Origin: Paenibacillus massiliensis 2301065 = DSM 16942
GTDB taxonomy: Bacteria; Bacillota; Bacilli; Paenibacillales; Paenibacillaceae
Assembly (NCBI RefSeq): GCF_000377505.1
Contig: NZ_KB898190.1
Span: forward strand, 62,001-126,000
Length of the DNA: 64,000 nucleotides
Direction of reading: 5' to 3'
The position numbers and the translations under genes were made by a program. Positions within the stretch are counted from its first letter, which is position 1; every line of letters begins with the position of its first letter. Of the stretch, positions 36,320 to 44,001 are shown piece by piece. The notes under the pieces were generated by a model. That model had not been told where the DNA came from. It saw only the letters and a program-made list of their open reading frames with translations, and did not search any database.

Positions 36320-37341
36320 CCTGCGGCCTCCTTCCCCCGAAATCCAGTACGGGCAATATAAATGAAGAACGGCATACCAATTAGTCCAGTCACGACTCCA
36401 AGCGGTAGCTCTCCCGGCTGCACTGGGAAGCGGGCGACAATATCCGCAGCAAGCAGCAGAATTCCGCCAAGCACGGCACTGTATGGAATGACCCAGCGAT
36501 AATCGGTTCCGGCCAGATAGCGGGCAAAATGTGGCATAACCAGTCCAACGAAGCCGATGGCTCCAGCCACTGCTACTGCACTGCCAGCCAGCAATACGAC
36601 TGCAGCGGCAGCAATGACTTTGACGAGCAGGGTACGCTGACCAAGACCTTTGGCTACATCCTCACCAGAGCTGAGCACAGTTAGCGGGTAACCGAGCCCC
36701 AGAGCCGCGATTCCACCTGTAATCATATAAGGAAGCACCTGCTGTAGCAGCGGCAGCTCCTTGCCTGCCACCGAGCCTGCCAGCCAGAACAGTACATTTT
36801 GCAAGCCTGATTCGTCCAGCACGAGCAAGCCCTGAGTCATGGCGCCGAACAAAGCGGTGAGCGCGGAACCAGCCAGCACTAGCCGAAGCGGTGACAGGCC
36901 TCCGCCCCCTAATGAACCAAGTACATAGACTAGCAGAGCGGCAATCGCAGCGCCTACGAAGGCTGCCCACACGAGTTGTGACAGCGAGGACAACGGCAGA
37001 ATTGTGAGCGACAGCACCACCGCCAGTACGGCACCGGCATTGATCCCGAACAGCCCCGGTGAAGCCAGCGGGTTACGAGTAAGGGCTTGCATGAGTGCCC
37101 CGGCAATCGCCAGCGCTGCACCAACAGCCAAGGCGAACGCAGCCCGTGGTACACGCGTAGTCATGATGATCAATTGCTCATTGTTGGCCGGATTGTAGCT
37201 GACGAGCGCTTCCAGCGTTGTAGACGGGGCAATGGGTGTCGTTCCGAGTGCGATGCTGCCGATAAAAGCGACAGCAAGCAGCAACAGCGCGGCCACAAGG
37301 CCGATCAGCTTGCTACGGTTACGTTGCAAAAGTGGCTTCAC
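36316..37341 (-). CDS. FecCD-type iron-siderophore permease (first)
   Basis: A 341-residue membrane permease with the same family marks: GALMQALTRNPLASPGLFGINAGA, LSPLRLVLAGSALTALF and IGFVGLVMPHFARYLAGTDYRW. It begins at GTG seven bases after GGGAGG. The 148-bp gap before it and after the binding-protein gene holds GC-rich dyads but no gene; such a gap often lowers permease expression relative to the binding protein. Confidence 0.95.
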   Translation of the reverse strand: MKPLLQRNRSKLIGLVAALLLLAVAFIGSIALGTTPIAPSTTLEALVSYNPANNEQLIIMTTRVPRAAFALAVGAALAIAGALMQALTRNPLASPGLFGINAGAVLAVVLSLTILPLSSLSQLVWAAFVGAAIAALLVYVLGSLGGGGLSPLRLVLAGSALTALFGAMTQGLLVLDESGLQNVLFWLAGSVAGKELPLLQQVLPYMITGGIAALGLGYPLTVLSSGEDVAKGLGQRTLLVKVIAAAAVVLLAGSAVAVAGAIGFVGLVMPHFARYLAGTDYRWVIPYSAVLGGILLLAADIVARFPVQPGELPLGVVTGLIGMPFFIYIARTGFRGKEAAG

Positions 37342-37489
37342 GATGATCCTCCCTCATATCATGGTGCACAAACATCCAGGGTCAATGCAAAAAAGACAGA
37401 AGCGGCAAGCCATATCGGCCGCCGCTATACGGAGCAACAGCGGCGCACCGATACACACCTCTCGGCACTTGCCGCTGCCCTGCCGCTCA

Positions 37490-38533
37490 TTAGTCCAGTT
37501 CGTAGAATTCCTTAAGATCCTTAAGCATCTCTTCGGCCGCCAATGGACCTGAGCCACTGTTCCAGACGGCTGTATCCACCTGATAGACACGATTGGCTTG
37601 CACGGCCTTGATATTCTTCCAAAGTGGATGCTCTGTCCACTCCTTGCGCAAGTCGAGGCGTCCATCATCGCGATCTGTGCTCGTCTGATCGAAAATGATG
37701 TCTGCATCCATTTGCGGGATGTTCTCCTTCGATACCAGCTTCACTCCCCACTCCTCGCTCTTCTGAACGTCAGGACGTGTGAAGCCCAGCTCATCCAGGA
37801 CCAGCGCCGAGAAGCCTGTATGGACAATACGTGCATGATCCGCACGGAAATCAACAATTCCCACCTGCTGGTTCAGCTTGTCACCCATTTTTTCCTTAAA
37901 GTCGGCAACTTCGCTTGCCCAGCGATCTAGAAAGGCCTGCTCTTCAGTCTTCTTGTTCAGTGCATCCGCCGTCAACGCTAGCGAATCCTTCCAGATATGC
38001 ACTTCCTCCGTCATCACCGTCGGCGCAATGGCACTGAGCTGGTTATAGATTTCTTCATGACGGGTCTTGGAGCCAATAATGACATCTGGCTTGAGTGCAG
38101 CGATCTCCTCCAGATTCGGCTGGTTCTCGGAGCCCAGATCCACGACCCCATCCATCCGTTCACGGATATAGTTATACCATGGCTTCTCAATCCATGCCTC
38201 TACGGCACCTACAGGCTTGACGTCCAGCGCCAATGAAGCATCAGTAGCTCCCTGGAACAAGGTAACGACCTTCTGTGGCGTTCCCTTGATCACCGTCTCG
38301 CCCATGGCATGCTGAACAGTACGCTCCTCACCAGCAGCTGCGGAAGAGCCCTCCTGTCCCGCTGCGGTCGAGCCCGACTGAGCGTTGGAGGATGCAGCTT
38401 CACCACTGCCCGAGCTTGCGGTGTTGCCGCCACTTTGTCCGCATCCAGCCAATACAACCAGCACAAGCAGACAAGCCGTAAACATCATGAACCCGGAGCG
38501 CCTCCGAAGTCCTCTATGAAATAAGCTAAACAT
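37490..38533 (-). CDS. Iron-siderophore substrate-binding lipoprotein
   Basis: A 347-residue FepB/FhuD-type binding protein. A lipobox is seen in LVVLAGCGQ (acylated Cys near residue 31), followed by a Ser/Gly/Ala-rich spacer that tethers it to the membrane. The Peripla_BP_2 core shows PQKVVTLFQGATDASLALDVKPVGAVEAW, LKPDVIIGSKTRHEEIYNQLSAIAPTV and the C-terminal HPLWKNIKAVQANRVYQVDTAVW. The ligand is probably the citrate-type siderophore made by the neighbouring biosynthetic operon, by location only. First gene of the uptake operon, with a Fur box 38 bp upstream. Confidence 0.94.
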   Translation of the reverse strand: MFSLFHRGLRRRSGFMMFTACLLVLVVLAGCGQSGGNTASSGSGEAASSNAQSGSTAAGQEGSSAAAGEERTVQHAMGETVIKGTPQKVVTLFQGATDASLALDVKPVGAVEAWIEKPWYNYIRERMDGVVDLGSENQPNLEEIAALKPDVIIGSKTRHEEIYNQLSAIAPTVMTEEVHIWKDSLALTADALNKKTEEQAFLDRWASEVADFKEKMGDKLNQQVGIVDFRADHARIVHTGFSALVLDELGFTRPDVQKSEEWGVKLVSKENIPQMDADIIFDQTSTDRDDGRLDLRKEWTEHPLWKNIKAVQANRVYQVDTAVWNSGSGPLAAEEMLKDLKEFYELD

Positions 38534-38571
38534 GAAATGGACACTCCCCTTTTTCTATCTCAACCTTAATT

Positions 38572-38590
38572 GATATTGATTCTCATTATT
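38572..38590. promoter_or_regulatory. Fur box before the iron-uptake operon
   Basis: GATATTGATTCTCATTATT matches the 19-bp Fur consensus (GATAATGATAATCATTATC) at 15 positions by my count. It is 38 bp upstream of the binding-protein start, so the operon is probably repressed by Fur-Fe(II). Confidence 0.8.
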
Positions 38591-38730
38591 ACATGAAGAT
38601 TATGGCTTGAAAATGAACATTTGCGTCAGCAGTTCTGGACATTTCCGACAGTGGGGGTATTTATGAGAATGGGGATACTTATGAGAATGGCAATAATTTC
38701 TGATAATTGAGATATTAACGGGAATGGTAA

Positions 38731-38774
38731 AAGGACAGTCCAGGAACACCCTAAAGTGATCCTGTGCTGTCCCT
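38731..38774 (-). terminator. Hairpin after the 89-residue gene
   Basis: On the minus strand GGACAG and CAGGA pair with TCCTG and CTGTCC around a 17-base loop, followed by TTTT. It starts about 13 bp after the stop at 38787. Confidence 0.6.
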
Positions 38775-38786
38775 GATTTAAAGGAT

Positions 38787-39056
38787 TTATGTAGACTGGC
38801 TCATTCGGTTCGCTAGGATGCTCTTCTCCAGTCGGACCTCAAATAACTTCCGATTCAGATCCTGCTCCACGGCATGGAGGTGATACGCAGCCTGTGTAAC
38901 TGTGTCCATGTGCAGCACGCCCGCTCGCTTCGCGATGATGTTCATAGCGTCCATGATGAGTTTGTTACACGTGACCAGTTGGTCGACGTAATCGTCTTCA
39001 CGTTGGACGAGTTGTGCGTACTGTAAAGCGAGGTCTTCGCTGTTGGTACTTGTCAT
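38787..39056 (-). CDS. Hypothetical helical protein, 89 residues
   Basis: A small, almost fully helical protein (SEDLALQYAQLVQREDDYVDQLVTC, then YHLHAVEQDLNRKLFEVRLEKSILANRM) with heptad-like spacing that suggests coiled-coil pairing. I do not recognise the family. AAAGGAG lies eight bases before the ATG. It is the last host-like gene before the AT-rich island; its base composition matches the chromosome, not the island. Confidence 0.7.
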   Translation of the reverse strand: MTSTNSEDLALQYAQLVQREDDYVDQLVTCNKLIMDAMNIIAKRAGVLHMDTVTQAAYHLHAVEQDLNRKLFEVRLEKSILANRMSQST

Positions 39057-39182
39057 GTGACCACTCCTTTGTTAAGGAGAGGTTAACATAAGGAGTAGAT
39101 GAATGTGGTACGTGGACACGTATCATTTTGCAGTATCAATATTTATTTAGAAATAATCATCTATATTACTGAAGTTATGAGC

Positions 39183-39209
39183 TTTGCTTGTATAAAGGTA
39201 GCAAGCAAA
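39183..39209 (-). terminator. Hairpin at the left edge of the CRISPR remnant
   Basis: TTTGCTTG and CAAGCAAA form an 8-bp perfect stem with an 11-base loop. It lies 14 bp beyond the last CRISPR-like repeat in the direction of minus-strand transcription and could end a transcript from the nuclease-NTPase gene or the array. It lacks a strong T run. Confidence 0.4.
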
Positions 39210-39222
39210 TTCTTTAGAGATT

Positions 39223-39316
39223 CCCATACACCCACTACGTTCAAATAAAACACTACAATACATCGCGGCTTGGAAGCCAATTAAGAGCTTTGTAACCCAC
39301 TACGTTCATATAAAAC
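39223..39316 (-). CRISPR. CRISPR remnant, left half (two repeats, one 36-bp spacer)
   Basis: Two 29-bp repeats at 39288-39316 and 39223-39251, separated by a 36-bp unique spacer (39252-39287). Read on the minus strand each begins GTTTTAT(A/T)TGAAC followed by GTAGTGGG. This start and length resemble the type I-B repeats of Clostridium and related Firmicutes. The repeat at 39223 keeps its first 21 bases but its last 8 are changed, as expected for the terminal (leader-distal) repeat. The same repeat recurs at 43644-43738 across the nuclease-NTPase gene. No cas gene is in the window. Confidence 0.75.
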
Positions 39317-39345
39317 TACAGGCATTTCTGCTGATTCCGTTGAAC

Positions 39346-42300
39346 TCAATCGTCCAGAAAATCCCTCTTCTTTTCTTGCTCTATTCTATCCCGCAAATAA
39401 CTTATGCGACCTTCTATTTCATGTTTATGTTCAAGTAAGTCAACAGAATTCAAAAGTCCTAATACCAATTCAAAATAAGCTATTCTTTCTTGCAGAATAG
39501 GCACCTCACTTCCCGACCAACTTCTTAGGCTTTCCTCAAGCGGTAGTTTTCTGAAATGACTATAATCTTGATTATATATTAAAAAATCTTGAAGTAAGGA
39601 CAATTTCCTTTCCGTAGAGAAGTGTGAAATAATATGGAAAATCATTCTCATTAGTTCTATGTTTGAATTCATCATGGTAATGATCTTCTTCAAAAATTTA
39701 TCTTGCCTTTCTATAACTAAGACATTTTCCTTTCTGTTATGTAAGAAAATATCTTTTAATAGAGGTTCTCTATATGAATATCCATTTTTTTTATATTCAA
39801 GTATAGAGAGTACTACTTCTTCCATGATTTCATCATATTCTTCATGCAACCAAATACAAGCATAATCATTGTTAACATGATAATGTCGATTCTTCAAATC
39901 CTCGTACCTTTTTATAAATTCAAGCATAAATCTAGAGTCTAATTCAAGAATTTTATCCAGGTTTGAACCTTTGTAATCAACATAATGATTACTACACTCA
40001 AGTACCACTAAATAAGCCTGTTTCAAAACGTCAATATCATCCTTAAACAGAAGTATAAGATTCTTATTGATTTCTGTATGAGGATTAAAGATCATCTCCA
40101 ATGCCCCAGCAAATTGTTTGTTAACATTGGTCCGTTCCAAAAGTATTTTAACAACAGTAGTAATCAATTTTTCTCTCTTGTCCAAATATTTCAAAAGATA
40201 ATCTGTTTGATATGGCATATGCTCAGGACTAGCTTCTTTGTAAAGAGTGAGTAATACATCAGCATCTTCTTCCGTGATATTATCTTTCGGTAAATAGAAC
40301 AAGTATGCATATATCCATTTATTTATCGAGTTAACATGCGAATTTCTAATAATTCTGGACAGTGATTTATAATCTTCCACTCTTGAAGTGAATACTGCTA
40401 AAAAGGAAAAAGAATTTATGGATAACGGATCGTTTAGATTAAGGTATTCATTAAAGACCGTTTTCCCCAGTGTAGGGTCTCGATCTAATAATGCACCGAA
40501 AACCTCAAATATACTTTCGTGAAACCTATACTCATCTCGATCACCAAGAAATCCGCTCGTTTTAATATCTATACATTGCTTAAAGAAGGTTAGATAATCG
40601 ACCTGGGTATATTCTCTAAAAAATTCTCTAATTTTTATTTTTCTCATCTCTGTTCTTCTAATGTAGTCAAACTCCTCCCCATCTAACTCTTCTGGTTCCC
40701 AAAATAACAACTCGGATAGAGTATATGTTTCATTTTTAAATTTCTCCTGCGTCATTATATCGAACTCAATTTTATGATCCTTTAACAAATCCAAATATTC
40801 TTGTAAAATGCTACATTCCAAATAGCTTTCTTTATCAAAAGAATTCACGATAAATGGGAAAAGGACGCTGTAATCACTTTGTATTATTTCTGTAGTACAT
40901 ACGTTTAAACGTGATGAACTATAGTTATAAATCAATTCAAGTACTTCGCTACGTAGTTCCTTATCTTTGTATAACTCAAATACATAATTCCATATTTTTG
41001 TTCTTAATTGAATTAGAGAGTCTGAATTGTATAACTCGAAAGTCCTAATTAGTACCGTTTTCCCTTGGTAGCCCATACTTTCGAATTTTGTTTTAAGGTG
41101 GTTATCTGCAACTTTAACGAATAATTTTATTAAAGCATCATTATTTTTATTTTTTTGAATTCTGTTCCACAATACATCAATTACAATGTGTTGGTGCTCA
41201 TATTTGAATAAATGGGACTCTACATCAAAACCGAACGTCTCCGTTAATATCGTGTAGACATGGTAGGCTAGACTTGGGCGCTTATCGAAAATTGATAAAA
41301 GAAGTTCATTTGCTATTTTGAAATTATCTTTTTCCGACGAAACAAAAGCACTCAATATACTAAGAAGTGTTGGTTTAGGTATGTTATTGTTCTTTTTTAT
41401 TTGGAAGTCCTTATAATCGAACTCCTCAGACTCTAGCCCCTTCATACTGTCTCTCACATATAAAAGTGTGGATGTTCGATCTATAAACCAAAATACGCTA
41501 TAAAGTTCAATAGTTGTTTCCTCGTCACCGTTTTCTTTTGCAATAGCCAATGCATTCTTAACATGAGAACTCATTTCCTCCATAATATCTTCGGTATTTA
41601 AGGAATTTAGCACTGGGTTGATAGCATCAATTATTAACTGTTTTCTGTTCGGAAAGAAGTTGTTTAGTAAGACTGAAAAATCGATTATGCCCTCTTTAAA
41701 AACTGTCAAATAGAATAGATATGTAGCCAAAACTTGATCTGAAACCCGTACTGCTTCGTTTTCGTACATATCAAACACTTCAATATCATGTAATTTTTTT
41801 ACGGCTTCCCAAAATTCGTACCTGGAAATTGAAAATGCTTCCTCGATAGAGATCATTTGATCGTTATTTGAGAAATCTATAGTACGAAAAAAAGAAACTA
41901 TCCCAGCGGCTTTCTTTATGTTTACATCATCTAATGCCTCAATATCCTTTTTTATTGACTCATAATATTCCTCATAAATCATAGTTACATCTCTAATACT
42001 CTGAAGGTTATTTTCCCTTTTTGCTACCTTTGCAGCCATAATAGCAAGCCGTGGATTTCCCTTGGATATCTCAGAGATTCTTTTTAAGTAATGATCGTTC
42101 TTTATCTCGAACTCTTCTTCGATTAAATTACTAATCTGCTCTTCATTCAACGGATTAATTTCTAATTCAAATCCTCCACCGTACTGACGAGCAATATTTC
42201 GAATCTTCTCTATTGCATAGTCCCTCACAGTAGCTATAATTTTTATTTTTCGACCGAATTCCTGTTTGTGTATCCATTGGAGTACATAATCAAGTTGGTT

Positions 42301-43110
42301 TAACCTATTAGCATCATCAACAAAGATTAAAAAGGGCTTGGAGTCAGAAAAGTGAATAGCTAAATCCTCAAAAATACTGACCCCTCTGTTAAAAATGCAC
42401 TTTATTTCGTAATTTGAATGAAGTTGTTTATATTTATGGCAACACTCTAGAGCCATTCTTGATTTCCCTACACCTGATCGTCCAGAAATCACTACTAAAT
42501 CTGTAGTTTCCAGTGCATTTACTATGGTACTTACTTCTTCTTCTCTAAAGTGGAATTGAGTGTCTAACGGAGTTGCCACTGCACTTTTATTATAGGCTGA
42601 AACAAAATCTTCAATTGTAATGACTTGGCCAGTGTCAACTTCAATGCCTAAAAGATCTCTTGCAATACCTGGATACTTTTGATATAAGTCAAAAGAAAGG
42701 GGGCCTATTCCAAAAATATTAATATTAACGCCTTTCTCTTGGCATAGCTCTCTTATACCTTTCTCTTCTTTTGTCGAAAGTAAAGACGTATGACAATAAA
42801 CAACCTCATCGATTAGATCGACAGCAATACCAGTTTTACCTTCATCAAAACACTTCTCTAAATCTTCAATAATTTTCTTATATAATTCTTTTGATTTGTG
42901 TGTTGTGTACTCAAAGAAAGCATATTTTCCATTGGGAAGTGTGCATAATGAGTCAGGTGTACCTTTTCTAACTTTATCAGCACCTATGACTGATCCTAAC
43001 GGATTTAAATTGCTATAACCTTTCCTGTGCAGATAAGCGTCGGCAACCTTCTGAAAAACATCCCCACTTAATTCATGAATTCTATCTTGAATTTGATTTA
43101 TTTTAGACAT
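39346..43110 (-). CDS. Nuclease-STAND NTPase, Avs-like candidate antiphage protein
   Basis: About 1254 residues. An N-terminal restriction-endonuclease-like domain (residues about 10-130) has KGTPDS (Asp) and FFEYTTHK (Glu), a D...E-x-T pattern with Thr where PD-(D/E)XK enzymes have Lys. Next is an NTPase: Walker A GRSGVGKS near residue 212, Walker B FLIFVDD near 262, and IIATVRD, a STAND-type sensor arginine. From about residue 450 to the end the chain is helical and repeat-like, the usual sensor part of STAND proteins. This order is that of Avs-type phage sensors; the target is unknown. The gene is far more AT-rich than its neighbours. I chose the ATG at 43110 behind CGGGGG over one six codons earlier. 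The stop is 29 bp from a CRISPR repeat. Confidence 0.85.
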   Translation of the reverse strand: MSKINQIQDRIHELSGDVFQKVADAYLHRKGYSNLNPLGSVIGADKVRKGTPDSLCTLPNGKYAFFEYTTHKSKELYKKIIEDLEKCFDEGKTGIAVDLIDEVVYCHTSLLSTKEEKGIRELCQEKGVNINIFGIGPLSFDLYQKYPGIARDLLGIEVDTGQVITIEDFVSAYNKSAVATPLDTQFHFREEEVSTIVNALETTDLVVISGRSGVGKSRMALECCHKYKQLHSNYEIKCIFNRGVSIFEDLAIHFSDSKPFLIFVDDANRLNQLDYVLQWIHKQEFGRKIKIIATVRDYAIEKIRNIARQYGGGFELEINPLNEEQISNLIEEEFEIKNDHYLKRISEISKGNPRLAIMAAKVAKRENNLQSIRDVTMIYEEYYESIKKDIEALDDVNIKKAAGIVSFFRTIDFSNNDQMISIEEAFSISRYEFWEAVKKLHDIEVFDMYENEAVRVSDQVLATYLFYLTVFKEGIIDFSVLLNNFFPNRKQLIIDAINPVLNSLNTEDIMEEMSSHVKNALAIAKENGDEETTIELYSVFWFIDRTSTLLYVRDSMKGLESEEFDYKDFQIKKNNNIPKPTLLSILSAFVSSEKDNFKIANELLLSIFDKRPSLAYHVYTILTETFGFDVESHLFKYEHQHIVIDVLWNRIQKNKNNDALIKLFVKVADNHLKTKFESMGYQGKTVLIRTFELYNSDSLIQLRTKIWNYVFELYKDKELRSEVLELIYNYSSSRLNVCTTEIIQSDYSVLFPFIVNSFDKESYLECSILQEYLDLLKDHKIEFDIMTQEKFKNETYTLSELLFWEPEELDGEEFDYIRRTEMRKIKIREFFREYTQVDYLTFFKQCIDIKTSGFLGDRDEYRFHESIFEVFGALLDRDPTLGKTVFNEYLNLNDPLSINSFSFLAVFTSRVEDYKSLSRIIRNSHVNSINKWIYAYLFYLPKDNITEEDADVLLTLYKEASPEHMPYQTDYLLKYLDKREKLITTVVKILLERTNVNKQFAGALEMIFNPHTEINKNLILLFKDDIDVLKQAYLVVLECSNHYVDYKGSNLDKILELDSRFMLEFIKRYEDLKNRHYHVNNDYACIWLHEEYDEIMEEVVLSILEYKKNGYSYREPLLKDIFLHNRKENVLVIERQDKFLKKIITMMNSNIELMRMIFHIISHFSTERKLSLLQDFLIYNQDYSHFRKLPLEESLRSWSGSEVPILQERIAYFELVLGLLNSVDLLEHKHEIEGRISYLRDRIEQEKKRDFLDD

Positions 43111-43279
43111 TCTAAACCCCCGAGCCATTTATGTTGGACACTTTACTAATTTCGACAGATTCTGGAGGGCATCCTCTTATGTTTAACATTTCGCAACTAC
43201 TTTTGTACTTATTTCGATAGGGAGGGCGAGACGTAATAACGTTAATATTATGTCAAAAATTCTCTAGGAGGAAAAACAT

Positions 43280-43576
43280 ATGAGCACACTCTCATAAATT
43301 CTGACCGTTCAAGAAGCAGCAGAGAAATTGGATTTGTAGTATCTCAACTGTTACAAGTTTCATTGAAAGAGGTGCCCTACCCGTAAAAGATACAGGGGTA
43401 GGTCGAGAATTCATATCGCTGATCTACAAAAATGGGAGCATGTACAAATAAGCAACCATCTTATTGAAAGGGGCATTCCCACGCCAAGAACTGTATGTGG
43501 TGGAAGTAACACTGGGCAATTATGGAACCAAAGCGCGGTGAAACTAATTTCGAGACATTTTGCATTGAGCTTCTAA
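43280..43576 (+). pseudogene. Broken excisionase-family HTH gene
   Basis: A strong ribosome binding site (CTAGGAGG) and ATG at 43280 open a frame that hits stops at codons 6, 19 and 30. Pieces in two frames together read as an excisionase/MerR-like HTH: LTVQEAAEKLDL, then FIERGALPVKDTGVGR in a shifted frame, then RIHIADLQKWEHVQIS back in the first frame. So at least two frameshifts and several stops have destroyed it. Such small HTH proteins accompany mobile elements and some toxin-antitoxin or restriction loci. It is divergent from the nuclease-NTPase gene. Confidence 0.65.
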
Positions 43577-43643
43577 AACTGCATTACAAAAAACCTTGTT
43601 ACCTAAGGCGTTCACCCCAATTAACAAGGAGTTCTTCCATTCG

Positions 43644-43738
43644 CTTCACATCCCACTACGTTCATATAAAACCAATCAATTCTAGTGCCAAGATAGCGGA
43701 AAATAAACTCTTTATATCCCACTATGTTCACATAAAGC
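43644..43738 (-). CRISPR. CRISPR remnant, right half (two repeats, one 37-bp spacer)
   Basis: Repeats at 43644-43672 and 43710-43738 with a 37-bp spacer between (43673-43709). The repeat at 43644 matches the left-hand repeat at 39288 over its first 21 bases; all four copies share the core GAAC(G/A)TAGTGGG. The 43710 copy has several substitutions, so the leader-side end is also decaying. On the minus strand this half lies upstream of the island. The flank 43739-43900 shows no further repeat, no recognisable leader and no gene. Confidence 0.75.
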
Positions 43739-43901
43739 CCCGTTTTTCGTAACCAAAAATCCTTATTGTATCAAGGTTTTTACAGCGCGATCTTGAGCCG
43801 GTTTGCATTGAACCTCCGATGCTACAAAATAGCTTCTGTTCAAAAACAAGCTCGTCCCCTTACCAAGCTGTTATTGACCCGTATCCTCCGATCTAAACCT
43901 T

Positions 43902-43947
43902 GAAATCAACAAAGGCCATCCCTCTCGGGATAGCCCTTGTTGATTTC
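43902..43947. terminator. Terminator of the siderophore biosynthesis operon
   Basis: GAAATCAACAA-A-GGC-C-ATCCC, loop TCTC, GGGAT-A-GCC-C-TTGTTGATTTC: a long near-perfect stem 54 bp beyond the stop of the monooxygenase gene. Confidence 0.85.
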
Positions 43948-44001
43948 ACTATATATTGTGTCCACTCACAATCTTGGCCTGAACAACAGTGGTAGTATGC
44001 C

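Noticed and set aside
43522..43752. Plus-strand frame of 76 codons ending in repeated SHYVHIKP
   Set aside because: The repeated peptide is just the translation of the CRISPR-like repeats; the frame has no ribosome binding site and overlaps the broken HTH gene.
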